Shown here: piece after piece, positions 47,125 through 55,610 of the stretch
How positions within the stretch are numbered: the stretch's first letter is position 1
Layout of the letters: each line of letters opens with the position of its first letter
Source of the DNA: Peribacillus asahii
Lineage (GTDB): Bacteria > Bacillota > Bacilli > Bacillales > DSM-1321
Length of the DNA stretch: 64,000 nucleotides
Assembly: GCF_004006295.1 (NCBI RefSeq)
Contig: NZ_CP026095.1
Coordinates: 2,900,001 to 2,964,000, forward strand
Direction of reading: 5' to 3'
Program-made: the position numbers and the translations under genes
Notes under the pieces: model-generated
What the model was told of the DNA's origin: nothing
Databases searched by the model: none
Seen by the model: the letters and a program-made list of their open reading frames with translations, nothing else

Positions 47125-48633
47125 ATGTTAAATAGAATTGATAAAAATATGATAGATAAAGATTTTGTTAAAAAAGTAGACGATACGGCTGCGATTTTAG
47201 TAGAAGCATCTAATGAAATTGGGGTTTTAACTCAAAATACAGAAGAGATTACAACGCAGTTGGCGGAAACTACGCAGGATATTGACATTTTTTCGGGAAT
47301 AACAGGAATAAAAGTAGAGAATTTCAAACGATTGGCAGGCGAAACAGACGATACAGGTAGAGTGCAACGAGCTATAGATAGCATACCTGCACCTCAAGTT
47401 AAAGCAACATTAATTTTTGCGGAAAACCAATATGATATCGGAACGAGCGTAAACCTCCCTAACATTCCGATAAAATTAGTTACTTTTGTGGGAACTGTCA
47501 TTAATGCCACGACTACAAATCCGTCATTTCTTCGTACACACCATAAAAAATTAGAAGTAGAAGGATTTACTTTCAAGGGTGCAGGAAATGGAATTAAATT
47601 TAATATGGCTTTATCCGCAGCTATGAACTTTGATTTTCATATTAAAACATGTGCATTTGAAATGAATAGCGGTGTATACGGATTATACTTTTACGGAGCT
47701 AGAGAAGGCACAATCGAAAAATGTACGTTTAAGAGCGGGAACGGGATTTACCGACAAGACACAGTAAATACTCTTGTGGATATGTGTATTTTCTTAGAAG
47801 GATTGGGAATTGGCGTGATGGATGACGGTTCTGTTGGAGCGAACGCAGCTTACAGTTGCGGACTATATCTTCACAAATGCCTCATGTTGGGAGTTACCGA
47901 AGGAGTCGTTATACAATACACTGACCATTTCACAATTGACGGATGTATGATTGATTATTGCGATAAACCACTTCAAATATACGGTCAAGACGGTGGAGTT
48001 ATTTGCGGAGGTACTTATATTTCATCTCGGACGGTTAACCCTTCCATCCGAATCGCTAAAGGGGCTTCATCTACGGATAGACCTAGAAATATTAAAATTA
48101 CGGATTCGTTTATTTTAGGACATTCAACGTCACCGTTTAGCTGCATCTACATTTCAGATGGTACAGATATTGACATAAAAGCGGATATTACATTCTATTC
48201 AGAGTACGGAGTAAAATATGAAAATACGGTTAAGCTGAAAATTAATCTATCTAACATTTCGCCACGATCTGGGTACGGAACAAACTCCATTAAATGTTTA
48301 GCAGGTGACGATTCAACTAATATTACAACGTTTAGTACGCTAGACCAACCGACAAGTACACAGTATATGAGGTATAGGGACTGTCTTGGACACGCTAGTA
48401 GACGAACAGGAACAGCGACTATAGCGGCAGGAAGTACAGAGGTAACCGTTACTCATGGAGCTAATTCTATTCCGACTATTAACAACGTGACTGTGATGCC
48501 TACTAACAATTTAGGATCTGCGCTTAAATATTGGGTAGACCCTTTATCTGTAACAGCATCAACCTTTAAAATTTACGTAGACCAAAACCCTTTAGGAAGT
48601 GGTGCAACGTTTAAATGGGAAGTTAACATTTAA
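47125..48633 (+). CDS. Third tail spike, beta-helix, after the lysis block
   Basis: A 502-aa protein from ATG behind AAGGAGG. The anchor coil reads MIDKDFVKKVDDTAAILVEA, ending TQLAETTQDID, as in the spike at 40664. The body has beta-helix repeats (FYGAREGTIEKCTFKSGNGIY; LYLHKCLMLGVTEGVVIQYTD), and the end VNNVTVMPTNNLGSALKYWVDP-type cap is fibre-like. It lies apart from the other spikes, beyond the holin and a nuclease gene. It may be an alternative receptor-binding protein. Confidence 0.72.
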   Translation: MLNRIDKNMIDKDFVKKVDDTAAILVEASNEIGVLTQNTEEITTQLAETTQDIDIFSGITGIKVENFKRLAGETDDTGRVQRAIDSIPAPQVKATLIFAENQYDIGTSVNLPNIPIKLVTFVGTVINATTTNPSFLRTHHKKLEVEGFTFKGAGNGIKFNMALSAAMNFDFHIKTCAFEMNSGVYGLYFYGAREGTIEKCTFKSGNGIYRQDTVNTLVDMCIFLEGLGIGVMDDGSVGANAAYSCGLYLHKCLMLGVTEGVVIQYTDHFTIDGCMIDYCDKPLQIYGQDGGVICGGTYISSRTVNPSIRIAKGASSTDRPRNIKITDSFILGHSTSPFSCIYISDGTDIDIKADITFYSEYGVKYENTVKLKINLSNISPRSGYGTNSIKCLAGDDSTNITTFSTLDQPTSTQYMRYRDCLGHASRRTGTATIAAGSTEVTVTHGANSIPTINNVTVMPTNNLGSALKYWVDPLSVTASTFKIYVDQNPLGSGATFKWEVNI

Positions 48634-48692
48634 TGAACAGTCGGAGTATGCAGTGACATATAAACACGAAAAAATGTAGGTTTTATCTTAAG

Positions 48693-48755
48693 AAGTTTGT
48701 GAGGTAATGGAGTGATCCCCTCTTCCCTATCTCACAAACTTTTATTTTTTATTAA
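48693..48755 (+). terminator. Strong terminator after the third spike
   Basis: AAGTTTGTGAG (48693-48703) pairs perfectly with CTCACAAACTT (48731-48741), followed by TTATTTTTTATT. Confidence 0.85.
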
Positions 48756-48871
48756 ATAAAATTATATAAACAAGAATTCTTCTACATTACATCTATTTTA
48801 GGTGTGATGAATGAAGGGTTTTTATTTTACCTTCAGGTTACTTAAATAAATTAAACAAGGAGTGATTAGTA

Positions 48872-49069
48872 ATGGAATTAAAAAATTACAAAAAAGAGGA
48901 TTTGTTTTACTGCTATTCGATTCATCTTTTTCATTTTCTTAAAGCAAATGGGTTTTATTATTTGTTTAAAGATAAAAATCCTAGCAGTGATAAATTCTAT
49001 TGGGTGTTTGAACGTACACCTAAGTTTTTAGAGGCGTTGACTATGTATACAGACAATAAGAACAAGTAA
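48872..49069 (+). CDS. Divergent DUF5659-like small protein
   Basis: A 65-aa protein, ATG behind AAGGAGTGATTAG. It reads YKKEDLFYCYSIHLFHFLKA then NGFYYLF and KFYWVFERTPKFLEAL. It shares the helix, the NGFYY/GFVL turn and the FYF-like strand of the three small proteins above, but more loosely. A wHTH-like gene follows, not a nuclease. Function unknown. Confidence 0.6.
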   Translation: MELKNYKKEDLFYCYSIHLFHFLKANGFYYLFKDKNPSSDKFYWVFERTPKFLEALTMYTDNKNK

Positions 49070-49113
49070 ATTTATTTAATTTTTATTATTTTAAACTAGG
49101 GAGTGTTATCAAA

Positions 49114-49704
49114 TTGAGTAAATTAATTAAACATGGTGAAGAATGGGTTCATACTGAAACTGGAGAGGTTTGGACTCAGAAACGATTACAAGAATATAAT
49201 GATAAACAAATGTTCGAAAATCACAACCAGTATATGAAGAATGCGATTGAACATGATCTTAAAGTTAAGAAGAAGTTAACTACTATAAGAGAATCAAATG
49301 AAACAAATAGAAAAACTATTAAGGAAGGATATAAGTTTAATATGATACATAGAACAGATATTAAAGAATTATTACTTTCTAATAAACTTACAGTCCAAGA
49401 GTTTGCTTTTATCGGTGCATTTACACCATTTATTACATATCCAGATAACGACATAAAGATTAATAATGAATACTTTCCATTGGAGGATTTAGCTGAATTT
49501 TGTGGCTACAGTAAGAATATAATGACACGTACAATTAAAAAGTTAGAAGAACTAGAAGTGATTAAAGTTGTAAAAGGTGGAAATAGACCTCCTATTATAT
49601 ACTTTAATCCTTTTTTATTTTCTGCTGGACGTGAAATATCTAACGATACCTATATGATGTTTTGTAAAAGTAGATATAATCCTGACGTTGCTCACTACTG
49701 CTGA
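49114..49704 (+). CDS. Winged-helix DNA-binding protein (replication/regulator-like)
   Basis: A 196-aa protein read from TTG behind GGGAGTG. A basic helical first half (KVKKKLTTIRESNETNRKTI) is followed by a wHTH-type part: LTVQEFAFIGAFTPFI, then DLAEFCGYSKNIMTRTIKKL and LEELEVIKVVKGGNRPPIIY. The pattern is that of RepA-N/replication initiator or MarR-like wings. It lies near the prophage's right end and may be a regulator. Its TGA is at 49702-49704. Confidence 0.6.
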   Translation: MSKLIKHGEEWVHTETGEVWTQKRLQEYNDKQMFENHNQYMKNAIEHDLKVKKKLTTIRESNETNRKTIKEGYKFNMIHRTDIKELLLSNKLTVQEFAFIGAFTPFITYPDNDIKINNEYFPLEDLAEFCGYSKNIMTRTIKKLEELEVIKVVKGGNRPPIIYFNPFLFSAGREISNDTYMMFCKSRYNPDVAHYC

Positions 49705-49869
49705 CGCTTCCCTCTACCCAAGACAGTCTAATAGAATAAGAAGCAGAAATACATAAAAACAGCTAGAAACGTTGATATGACAAGCTTAGTTGGACTTTTT
49801 ACTATCACATATAGTGTAATCTGTCTCCCATTCAGTGGGAATCATAAATAAATTTATATGATTTTACAA

Positions 49870-49900
49870 GGCTACGCAATGTTGCGTGGTCTTTTTTATT
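49870..49900 (+). terminator. Terminator before the last nuclease gene
   Basis: GGCTACGCAA pairs with TTGCGTGGTC around a 2-nt loop, followed by TTTTTTATTTTT. Nearly the same hairpin stands before the nuclease at 32125. Confidence 0.85.
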
Positions 49901-49921
49901 TTTAACTAGGAGGAATGGAAA

Positions 49922-51250
49922 ATGTTATTAACTAAAACTGCGAATGTAAAATGGTATTACAAAACAAAAGAATATTATGAAAATAAGGGTTATGTATTTA
50001 CAAAGTTTAATGATATATTTGAAGTTTCAATTGAAGATTTATATGAAGGAAGTAGCGTATATGTAGAATATCAATGTGATTTTTGTGGCAAGAAGCGCAA
50101 TAAAGTGTACAAGGATTATACTGATTCTAAAAAGAACGATTTTACCAATAAAGACGCTTGTCGTGGATGTTACCCCATTAGAAAAGAAGAAAATATGAAG
50201 ATCAGACAAAGAAAAGGGATACTTAAAAGGAATGATCCGTATTATTGGAAATTTAAAGAGAATCGCCTTGAAGAATTAAAATTGTATATAGAAAAACACG
50301 GAACCCTCGATAGTATTACTATGGGTGAAGGAATAATCATCAATCAACAAATGAATAACTATAAAGATGATTTGGAAGAGATGGTGAATGAACTAGGATA
50401 TTCCTTATTCGACCTTGTAAGTAGAATTCCAATTGGATATTATGATGACTTCAATAAACTTGAAAAAAATATATTGGTTTTGATTGAAAAGTATAGTAGA
50501 TTTCCAAGATTGGCAGAATGTCAAAACGAAGGAATTTCACAATACATAATTGATAAACACGGTGGGATAGACGAGATTAAGAGAAAAATGAAATATTACG
50601 ATGATACTGATCTGATTGATGACAGAGGATGGTATAATAAGTCGTCTTACGAGTACATGGTTGCACAATTTTTAATCTCGTACAACATTCCTTATAAAAG
50701 AGAACAGTACCCATTCCCTAATTCCGAGCGTGAATTCAGAAGTGACTTTACGCTTTTTCCATTAAACAAGGAGCCGATTCATGTTGAAGTATGGGGTTAT
50801 AATGACAAGTTGGACAATGATATTGAAATGGAATATTCTAAAAGGAAGAAAGAGAAAAAAGAATTATATGAAAAGTATGGGGTTAATTTGATTTCTATTG
50901 AGAAAAGCATCTTTAAAGACACTAAGTATCATCAAATCATTGAATCGCTCTATATTATTTTTAAAGACTTCTTAGAAATTAAATATGTCCACGTTGAGGA
51001 TGCTATAATTATTCCTACTAATTTAATATCAGATGAAGAACTATTCGATAAAATAATGGAATACAGCGACAATGATGACTGTTTACCAAATACAAGTAGA
51101 AGTTTTGATAAAAAGGGGTTCGGGAGACTATATAAAGAAATAATAAAAAGGTATGACTCTTTTAGTGATTTTGGGAAAAAGTTTAATATGATTACATTTA
51201 ACGAAAAAATGAAGAATGATAAATTAAATATACAACAGTTTAATATATAA
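49922..51250 (+). CDS. Free-standing zinc-ribbon nuclease (type A)
   Basis: A 442-aa paralogue of the gene at 14373. The start is behind AGGAGGAATGGAAA, which also precedes the nuclease at 32125. The zinc part CDFCGKKRNK with ACRGCYPIRK lies at residues ~55-90. The nuclease core SSYEYMVAQFLISYNIPYKR then FRSDFTLFPLNKEPIHVEVWG matches its paralogue closely, as does LYEKYGVNLISIEKSIF. Similar sequence at each end of the late region suggests a shared origin and separate insertion. Confidence 0.67.
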   Translation: MLLTKTANVKWYYKTKEYYENKGYVFTKFNDIFEVSIEDLYEGSSVYVEYQCDFCGKKRNKVYKDYTDSKKNDFTNKDACRGCYPIRKEENMKIRQRKGILKRNDPYYWKFKENRLEELKLYIEKHGTLDSITMGEGIIINQQMNNYKDDLEEMVNELGYSLFDLVSRIPIGYYDDFNKLEKNILVLIEKYSRFPRLAECQNEGISQYIIDKHGGIDEIKRKMKYYDDTDLIDDRGWYNKSSYEYMVAQFLISYNIPYKREQYPFPNSEREFRSDFTLFPLNKEPIHVEVWGYNDKLDNDIEMEYSKRKKEKKELYEKYGVNLISIEKSIFKDTKYHQIIESLYIIFKDFLEIKYVHVEDAIIIPTNLISDEELFDKIMEYSDNDDCLPNTSRSFDKKGFGRLYKEIIKRYDSFSDFGKKFNMITFNEKMKNDKLNIQQFNI

Positions 51251-51289
51251 ATCAAGAATAAAATTACATAATTAGCAATACAAATAATA

Positions 51290-51318
51290 AGGGGAAATCA
51301 GTATTATCTGACTCCCCT
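51290..51318. terminator. Hairpin near the prophage's right end
   Basis: AGGGGAAATCAG pairs with CTGACTCCCCT around TATTAT, with one mismatch and bulge. It contains the last CTCCCCT copy. It may end the rightward nuclease transcript. Confidence 0.55.
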
Positions 51319-51372
51319 CTATCCTATTCTTCCCTATCGTTTCAACCTCTTCCCCACTCACCCATTCCTCTC

Positions 51373-51795
51373 TCAAGCGTTTGAGGGACTCTTGATTAAA
51401 TTTAAATACACATCGGTTAGCAATTCTTTATAAGTTGGAATTGATGATTCTGTCTCATCATAAATTAACATCTTTAAATCTGACTCATCTAAATACTTTC
51501 CAAATTTATTAACAAATCTAACTTTCTCCTCTGAGCTAAACTCCTTTACTTTATGCACATTTTTATAATTAAAATTGTCATTTGGATTCAAAAAATTATT
51601 TATTTTTGTAGTAGCAATTTTATTAAGAATACTATTCAAAATATAGTCATTAGTATCGTTTGATCTCCAACGTATACCTCTACTTTCAGCTACCTCTCTT
51701 AAATCTGATTTCGTGTGAAACTTTCCTTTTTCGGATAAGTAATCATATAAAATTTCATCATCTAAATTCAATAACTCACCTATTGTAAACTTCAT
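51373..51795 (-). CDS. Prophage-end protein, unknown
   Basis: A 140-aa minus-strand protein. It is acidic and helical (GELLNLDDEILYDYLSEKGK; SSEEKVRFVNKFGKYLDES). It is the last gene before the recQ junction and runs against the late operon, so it is likely expressed in the lysogen. Its ATG is preceded by AAAGGTAGGG on its strand. No family recognised. It may act in lysogeny or excision control, by position only. Confidence 0.55.
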   Translation of the reverse strand: MKFTIGELLNLDDEILYDYLSEKGKFHTKSDLREVAESRGIRWRSNDTNDYILNSILNKIATTKINNFLNPNDNFNYKNVHKVKEFSSEEKVRFVNKFGKYLDESDLKMLIYDETESSIPTYKELLTDVYLNLIKSPSNA

Positions 51796-51888
51796 TTTAT
51801 ATTAACCCTACCTTTCATAAACGTTTATTTATCAATATTCTTGTCCATTATTTTTGATATATGGCGAATAACACAGACCAAGTACCTT

Positions 51889-52341
51889 TTACACTACTTC
51901 TCCCCACTGCGAAATACAATGAGCCTCATCAATAGCTACTAAGGATAGATTCATATGCTGCCATTCTTGTTGAAAAGCGGAATGATCTAGACGCTCAGGA
52001 GCAATATAAACCAGCTTATATTTTCCTTGCTTAATATCGTTCATTCGCGTATATGCTTCACTAGCAGAGATTGAGCTGTTTAAATACGTCGCTTCAATTC
52101 CATTATGTACAAGCGCATCCACCTGATCTTTCATTAAAGAAATGAGAGGCGAAATAACAAGTGTTATGCCTGGAAACAAAAGAGCTGGAATTTGATAACA
52201 AATCGACTTTCCTCCACCAGTCGGCATAATTCCTGCTGTATTTTTTCCTGCAAGCACCCGTTCAATAATCGCTTCCTGCCCACTTCGGAACGACTCATAT
52301 CCAAAATAATGTTGTAAATACTCACGTGCTTTCGTAATCAA
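51889..52341 (-). pseudogene. recQ: recQ 5' part, cut by the prophage
   Basis: A 150-aa N-terminal part of RecQ DNA helicase. It keeps the Q-motif-like FRSGQEAII, Walker A MPTGGGKS, VISPLISLMKDQVDAL and the DEAH box DEAHCISQWG. Full RecQ continues HDFRPSY for about 440 more residues. Here it ends EVV and a stop in phage DNA. The ATG is at 52341 with GGAGG upstream. The protein cannot unwind DNA on its own, as RecA domain 2, the zinc site and HRDC are lost. The 3' part should lie at the other prophage end, outside the window. Excision would restore it. Confidence 0.88.
51895..51915. other. Prophage attachment junction in recQ
   Basis: On the minus strand recQ coding sequence is recognisable through TCGCAGTGGGGA, after which the family sequence (HDFRPSY) is lost. 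The crossover core must lie in or next to this stretch. The other copy is outside the window, so the exact core is not defined. Confidence 0.7.
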
Positions 52342-52428
52342 TAAAAAGCCCTCCTCATTGCTGATTCATAGCTATATTGTACATGTCTTCTTTCATAACG
52401 TGAACTATTAACTGTTTTACCGATTTAA

Positions 52429-52456
52429 GCATAAACAAATCGAATGTGCATACTTT
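52429..52456 (+). promoter_or_regulatory. Possible SigE-type sporulation promoter for cotJ
   Basis: GCATAAA (52429-52435) and CATACTTT (52449-52456), 13 nt apart, are close to the mother-cell SigE consensus. The distance to the cotJA start is about 40 nt. The cotJ operon is known to be mother-cell expressed in Bacillus. Confidence 0.5.
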
Positions 52457-52494
52457 TGTATAGGCAGAATCTTTCTGTGAAGGAGGGACTTTAT

Positions 52495-52734
52495 ATGAGT
52501 CAACAGCATGAACAACCGTTTACACAGGTCAAAGCGTGGCAACCTTTTCACAGTCCATTTGACCCATGTCCACCTATCGGCAATAAATTTTACCGAACTC
52601 CTATTAACATATATATGACCTTTCAACCACCAAACCTTGAACAATTTTCCCCACAAGAAGCATTAAGGAGCGGCACACTTTGGAAAGTTTTTTATGATTA
52701 TTATGAAAACCCATATCGAGAGAGGGATTCTTAA
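52495..52734 (+). CDS. cotJA: Spore coat protein CotJA
   Basis: A 79-aa protein from ATG at 52495, 8 nt after AAGGAGGGAC. It is Pro-, Phe- and Tyr-rich, with DPCPPIGNKFYRTPINIYM then EALRSGTLWKVFYDYYENP, the CotJA signature. It is the first gene of the cotJABC operon. Its TAA is directly followed by the cotJB ATG. CotJ proteins enter the inner spore coat layer. The size agrees with the family (~80 aa). Confidence 0.88.
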   Translation: MSQQHEQPFTQVKAWQPFHSPFDPCPPIGNKFYRTPINIYMTFQPPNLEQFSPQEALRSGTLWKVFYDYYENPYRERDS

Positions 52735-52998
52735 ATGAATAAGAAACTAGATGCAGAATACTATCAACTGCTGGAGCAAATCCAAGCCGCCGACTTTGTT
52801 CTCGTTGAATTAACCCTGTACTTAGATACACACCCAGATGATCAAAATGCATTAACGCAATTCAATCAATACTCGGAGTATTCTAGACAATTAAAAGCCA
52901 TCTTTGAGCCAAGATATGGTCCGTTATTACAATATGGAAATAGCCCGGTTGGTCAACAATGGGACTGGGGATGCGGCCCATGGCCATGGCAGGTGTAA
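52735..52998 (+). CDS. cotJB: Spore coat protein CotJB
   Basis: An 87-aa protein. The family pattern is [24 protein letters not shown], then [25 protein letters not shown] at the C-terminus. It starts on the base after the cotJA stop and ends 12 nt before cotJC. It works with CotJA and CotJC in the coat. Confidence 0.9.
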   Translation: MNKKLDAEYYQLLEQIQAADFVLVELTLYLDTHPDDQNALTQFNQYSEYSRQLKAIFEPRYGPLLQYGNSPVGQQWDWGCGPWPWQV

Positions 52999-53010
52999 GG
53001 AGGGAAAAGT

Positions 53011-53580
53011 ATGTGGATTTACGAAAAAAAATTACAATATCCTGTGAAAGTCAGCACTTGTAACCCAAAGCTCGCGAAATATCTCATTGAACAATATGGA
53101 GGCGCAGACGGTGAACTCGCTGCTGCTCTCCGTTATTTAAATCAACGATACACGATTCCAGATAAAGTAATCGGATTACTTACAGACATTGGAACAGAGG
53201 AATTTGCGCATCTCGAAATGATTGCAACGATGGTGTATAAATTAACAAAAGACGCCACACCGCAGCAAATGCGGGCAGCTGGCCTCGCTGAGCGGTATGT
53301 GAATCATGATGGTGCTCTGTTTTATGAAAATGCTGCCGGAAATCCGTGGACAGCGACATACATTCAAGCAAAAGGGGATCCAATTGCCGATTTATATGAG
53401 GACATCGCAGCCGAAGAAAAAGCAAGAGCTACCTATCAATGGCTAATTGACATTTCCGATGACCCAGATGTTAACGATTCATTACGTTTTTTACGCGAAC
53501 GCGAAATTGTACACTCTATGCGTTTCCGAGAAGCTGTCGAAATTTTAAAAGAAGAACAAAACAGGAAAAAGATTTTTTAA
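53011..53580 (+). CDS. cotJC: Spore coat protein CotJC, manganese-catalase family
   Basis: A 189-aa ferritin-like protein. It matches the CotJC/manganese catalase family: NPKLAKYLIEQYGGADGELAAALRYLNQRY, EEFAHLEMIATMVYKL, DIAAEEKARATYQWL and REREIVHSMRFREAVEIL hold the Glu and His ligands of the di-manganese site. It may remove peroxide in the coat or forespore. The start is ATG behind AAGGAGGGAAAAGT. It closes the operon. Confidence 0.92.
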   Translation: MWIYEKKLQYPVKVSTCNPKLAKYLIEQYGGADGELAAALRYLNQRYTIPDKVIGLLTDIGTEEFAHLEMIATMVYKLTKDATPQQMRAAGLAERYVNHDGALFYENAAGNPWTATYIQAKGDPIADLYEDIAAEEKARATYQWLIDISDDPDVNDSLRFLREREIVHSMRFREAVEILKEEQNRKKIF

Positions 53581-53959
53581 TAAGGTATACAGAATATGCA
53601 TTTATATTTACTCAAAATGTATCGTGACGAAGTTTATAGGTTGGGGCGATTCGCCTCCTCCTATTTACTTTTTTGACTGTGTTAATGAATAGTGTTGATT
53701 AATAAACGCCTAATTGGTTTACATAATAATATTAAAATAAACTAAAAAAGACAAAACGGCAAAGAAAAATGTAAATGACTTAACAAATATAATGAAAAAA
53801 AACATCGTTTTTCACGATTAACAGTGCGCGATAGTATTCTGAAGATACCAATTGGAGCAAGTATCCCATTTTAAATGTACCTGTACACACTTTCAAATAA
53901 TGGATTAGAAAACGAGAAAGGCCATGAATCCTTCAAAAAGTTCCATGGCCTACTCTCAT
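53581..53959. other. 379-bp gene-free stretch with two terminators
   Basis: No gene is seen. Near 53639-53675 GGGGCGATTCGCCTC and a T-rich run may end the cotJ transcript. At 53908-53952 the stem AGGCCATG/CATGGCCT, followed on the minus strand by TTTCTCGTTTT, ends cvfB. The part between is AT-rich. Confidence 0.6.
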
Positions 53960-54832
53960 TTATTTTCGATCAGACGAATAAGTCCAACCGTCCTCTTGAT
54001 AAACTTTTCCTTCTTTCATCAACTTTCCTAATGCGCGTTTAAATGCTCCTTTGCTCAACCCAAAATGAAATTGAACGTCTTCTGGCTGCGTTTTATCCCC
54101 ATATGGCATCGCGCCGCCACGATTCATTAAGTAACGTAAAATGACCTCGGCATCCTCCACCATTTTATCTTGTTTAAATGGCATTAACGACACATTTAAT
54201 GTACCATCTTCTTTGCTATCAATGACGCGTCCTTCTACAAATTCTCCTAATCGAGGCTCTTGCTTCCGCTCACTTTCATGCACAAAGCAACGGTAGCCTT
54301 CTTGTGAAACGAAGAACGAACCGACCATTAATAAGCGATATACATTTCCTTTAACCGTCGTATTACGTACACCTTTTAACGGCGCTTTTACCGCCATTTC
54401 CTGAATGACATCTTCCGTTGCTAACTTAGCAAATAAGCGCTCTTGACGATCTGTTTTTAAAGAAACATATAAACGGTCACCCACTGCTGGCCATAGATGC
54501 TGTAAATTCGGTAAATCATCTAATGATACTAAAATGTCCTTAGATAGACCGATATTGACAAATACACCTAACTCTCTTCTAACATTCACTACTTCCGCCC
54601 AGCCATATGTACCAACTTGAATACTTGGAATCTTCATTGTTGACGTTAAACGACCTTGTTTATCTAAGTAAATAAAAACGGTTACTTCCTGCCCAATTTC
54701 TAGTTCTGTTCCTTCTGTTATTTCACTATTATGAAGCAATACATCATCTGTGCCATCTGTTAAAAAATAGCCAAATTCCGTTTCGCGATCAACTTCTAAT
54801 TCAACAGCCTTGCCGACCTCTATCATTTGCAT
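53960..54832 (-). CDS. cvfB: CvfB (YitL), S1-domain RNA-binding protein
   Basis: A 290-aa protein, start chosen at MQMIEVGK (54832), 8 nt after AGGAGGAAATC. An upstream in-frame ATG has no ribosome site. It has tandem S1-like barrels (VELEVDRETEFGYFLTDGTDDVLL; YGWAEVVNVRRELGVFVNIGL; EGRVIDSKEDGTLNVSLMP) and a C-terminal winged helix (GKLMKEGKVYQEDGWTY). This is the CvfB layout. CvfB proteins bind RNA and affect virulence-gene or stress regulation in Firmicutes. Length agrees with the family (~290-300). Confidence 0.9.
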   Translation of the reverse strand: MQMIEVGKAVELEVDRETEFGYFLTDGTDDVLLHNSEITEGTELEIGQEVTVFIYLDKQGRLTSTMKIPSIQVGTYGWAEVVNVRRELGVFVNIGLSKDILVSLDDLPNLQHLWPAVGDRLYVSLKTDRQERLFAKLATEDVIQEMAVKAPLKGVRNTTVKGNVYRLLMVGSFFVSQEGYRCFVHESERKQEPRLGEFVEGRVIDSKEDGTLNVSLMPFKQDKMVEDAEVILRYLMNRGGAMPYGDKTQPEDVQFHFGLSKGAFKRALGKLMKEGKVYQEDGWTYSSDRK

Positions 54833-54960
54833 GTATGATTTCCTCCTGTGCGTTCCTTTACTTATCATTGTACCCTGATATGTATTTTTCAACATAGTTG
54901 AATCTATCACTTTTTACACTCGATGTACAGGACTAGTATACAGAGCCTGTTTTACTCATC

Positions 54961-55389
54961 TCATTTAGTTTTATCGATTTGCAGGTGATCAACTCCATGC
55001 TTCTCTAAATGAAGGTGATAGTCTTCTTCTAGTTCAACAATGCGCTCAAACGCTCGTTCCTCATCGTATACATGCTCTGTCATTTCCCGAGCCAAGTCCC
55101 GGCGTGCAAGATAATACGCTAATTTATCTTTAAACACCATCTCTTCATACTGATCAATTACCTGTTGTATGCCATTTTTACATGTTGCTGTCACATCATA
55201 TAAGTTATACTCTTCATCCCATTCAACACCGTCAAAACCAAAGTCTTTTGCCAGTGACAATATGTACTGTTCCATTTCACCAAACGCTTGAGCCTCATTC
55301 GTCTCCTGGTCAGAAGAAGCTACCCAATATCCATATTGGACAAGCTTAAATAATGTTTCATATTGTTCTCTTTTCAAGTGAATATTCAT
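54961..55389 (-). CDS. Conserved-type cytoplasmic protein, unknown
   Basis: A 142-aa acidic helical protein with NIHLKREQYETLFKLVQYGYW, SLAKDFGFDGVEWDEEYNLY and a Glu-rich end (RIVELEEDYHLHLEKHG). It resembles uncharacterised Bacillus proteins of similar length. ATG at 55389 with GAGGAG upstream. It lies upstream of cvfB on the same strand, ~130 bp away. Function unknown. Confidence 0.65.
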   Translation of the reverse strand: MNIHLKREQYETLFKLVQYGYWVASSDQETNEAQAFGEMEQYILSLAKDFGFDGVEWDEEYNLYDVTATCKNGIQQVIDQYEEMVFKDKLAYYLARRDLAREMTEHVYDEERAFERIVELEEDYHLHLEKHGVDHLQIDKTK

Positions 55390-55610
55390 AAAAAACTCCT
55401 CTATATTTTTTACTTTATAATCTTAAACAGTATACTAGTGTACCACTTATGTACAGTTTAAAAAACATAGAAGGTGACATGTTTGTATACGGTTTAATAT
55501 AATTAAGGTTATGTTAAATAATACGGTGGATAAAAGCTCCATAAACAGGAGAGAAACCTAAAAATCAACACCATCATATTTGTAACTAAACAAAAAACGG
55601 AAGTGATTTT

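Noticed and set aside
49770..49850. 24-codon frame starting ATGACAAGC
   Set aside because: No ribosome site and no recognisable sequence.
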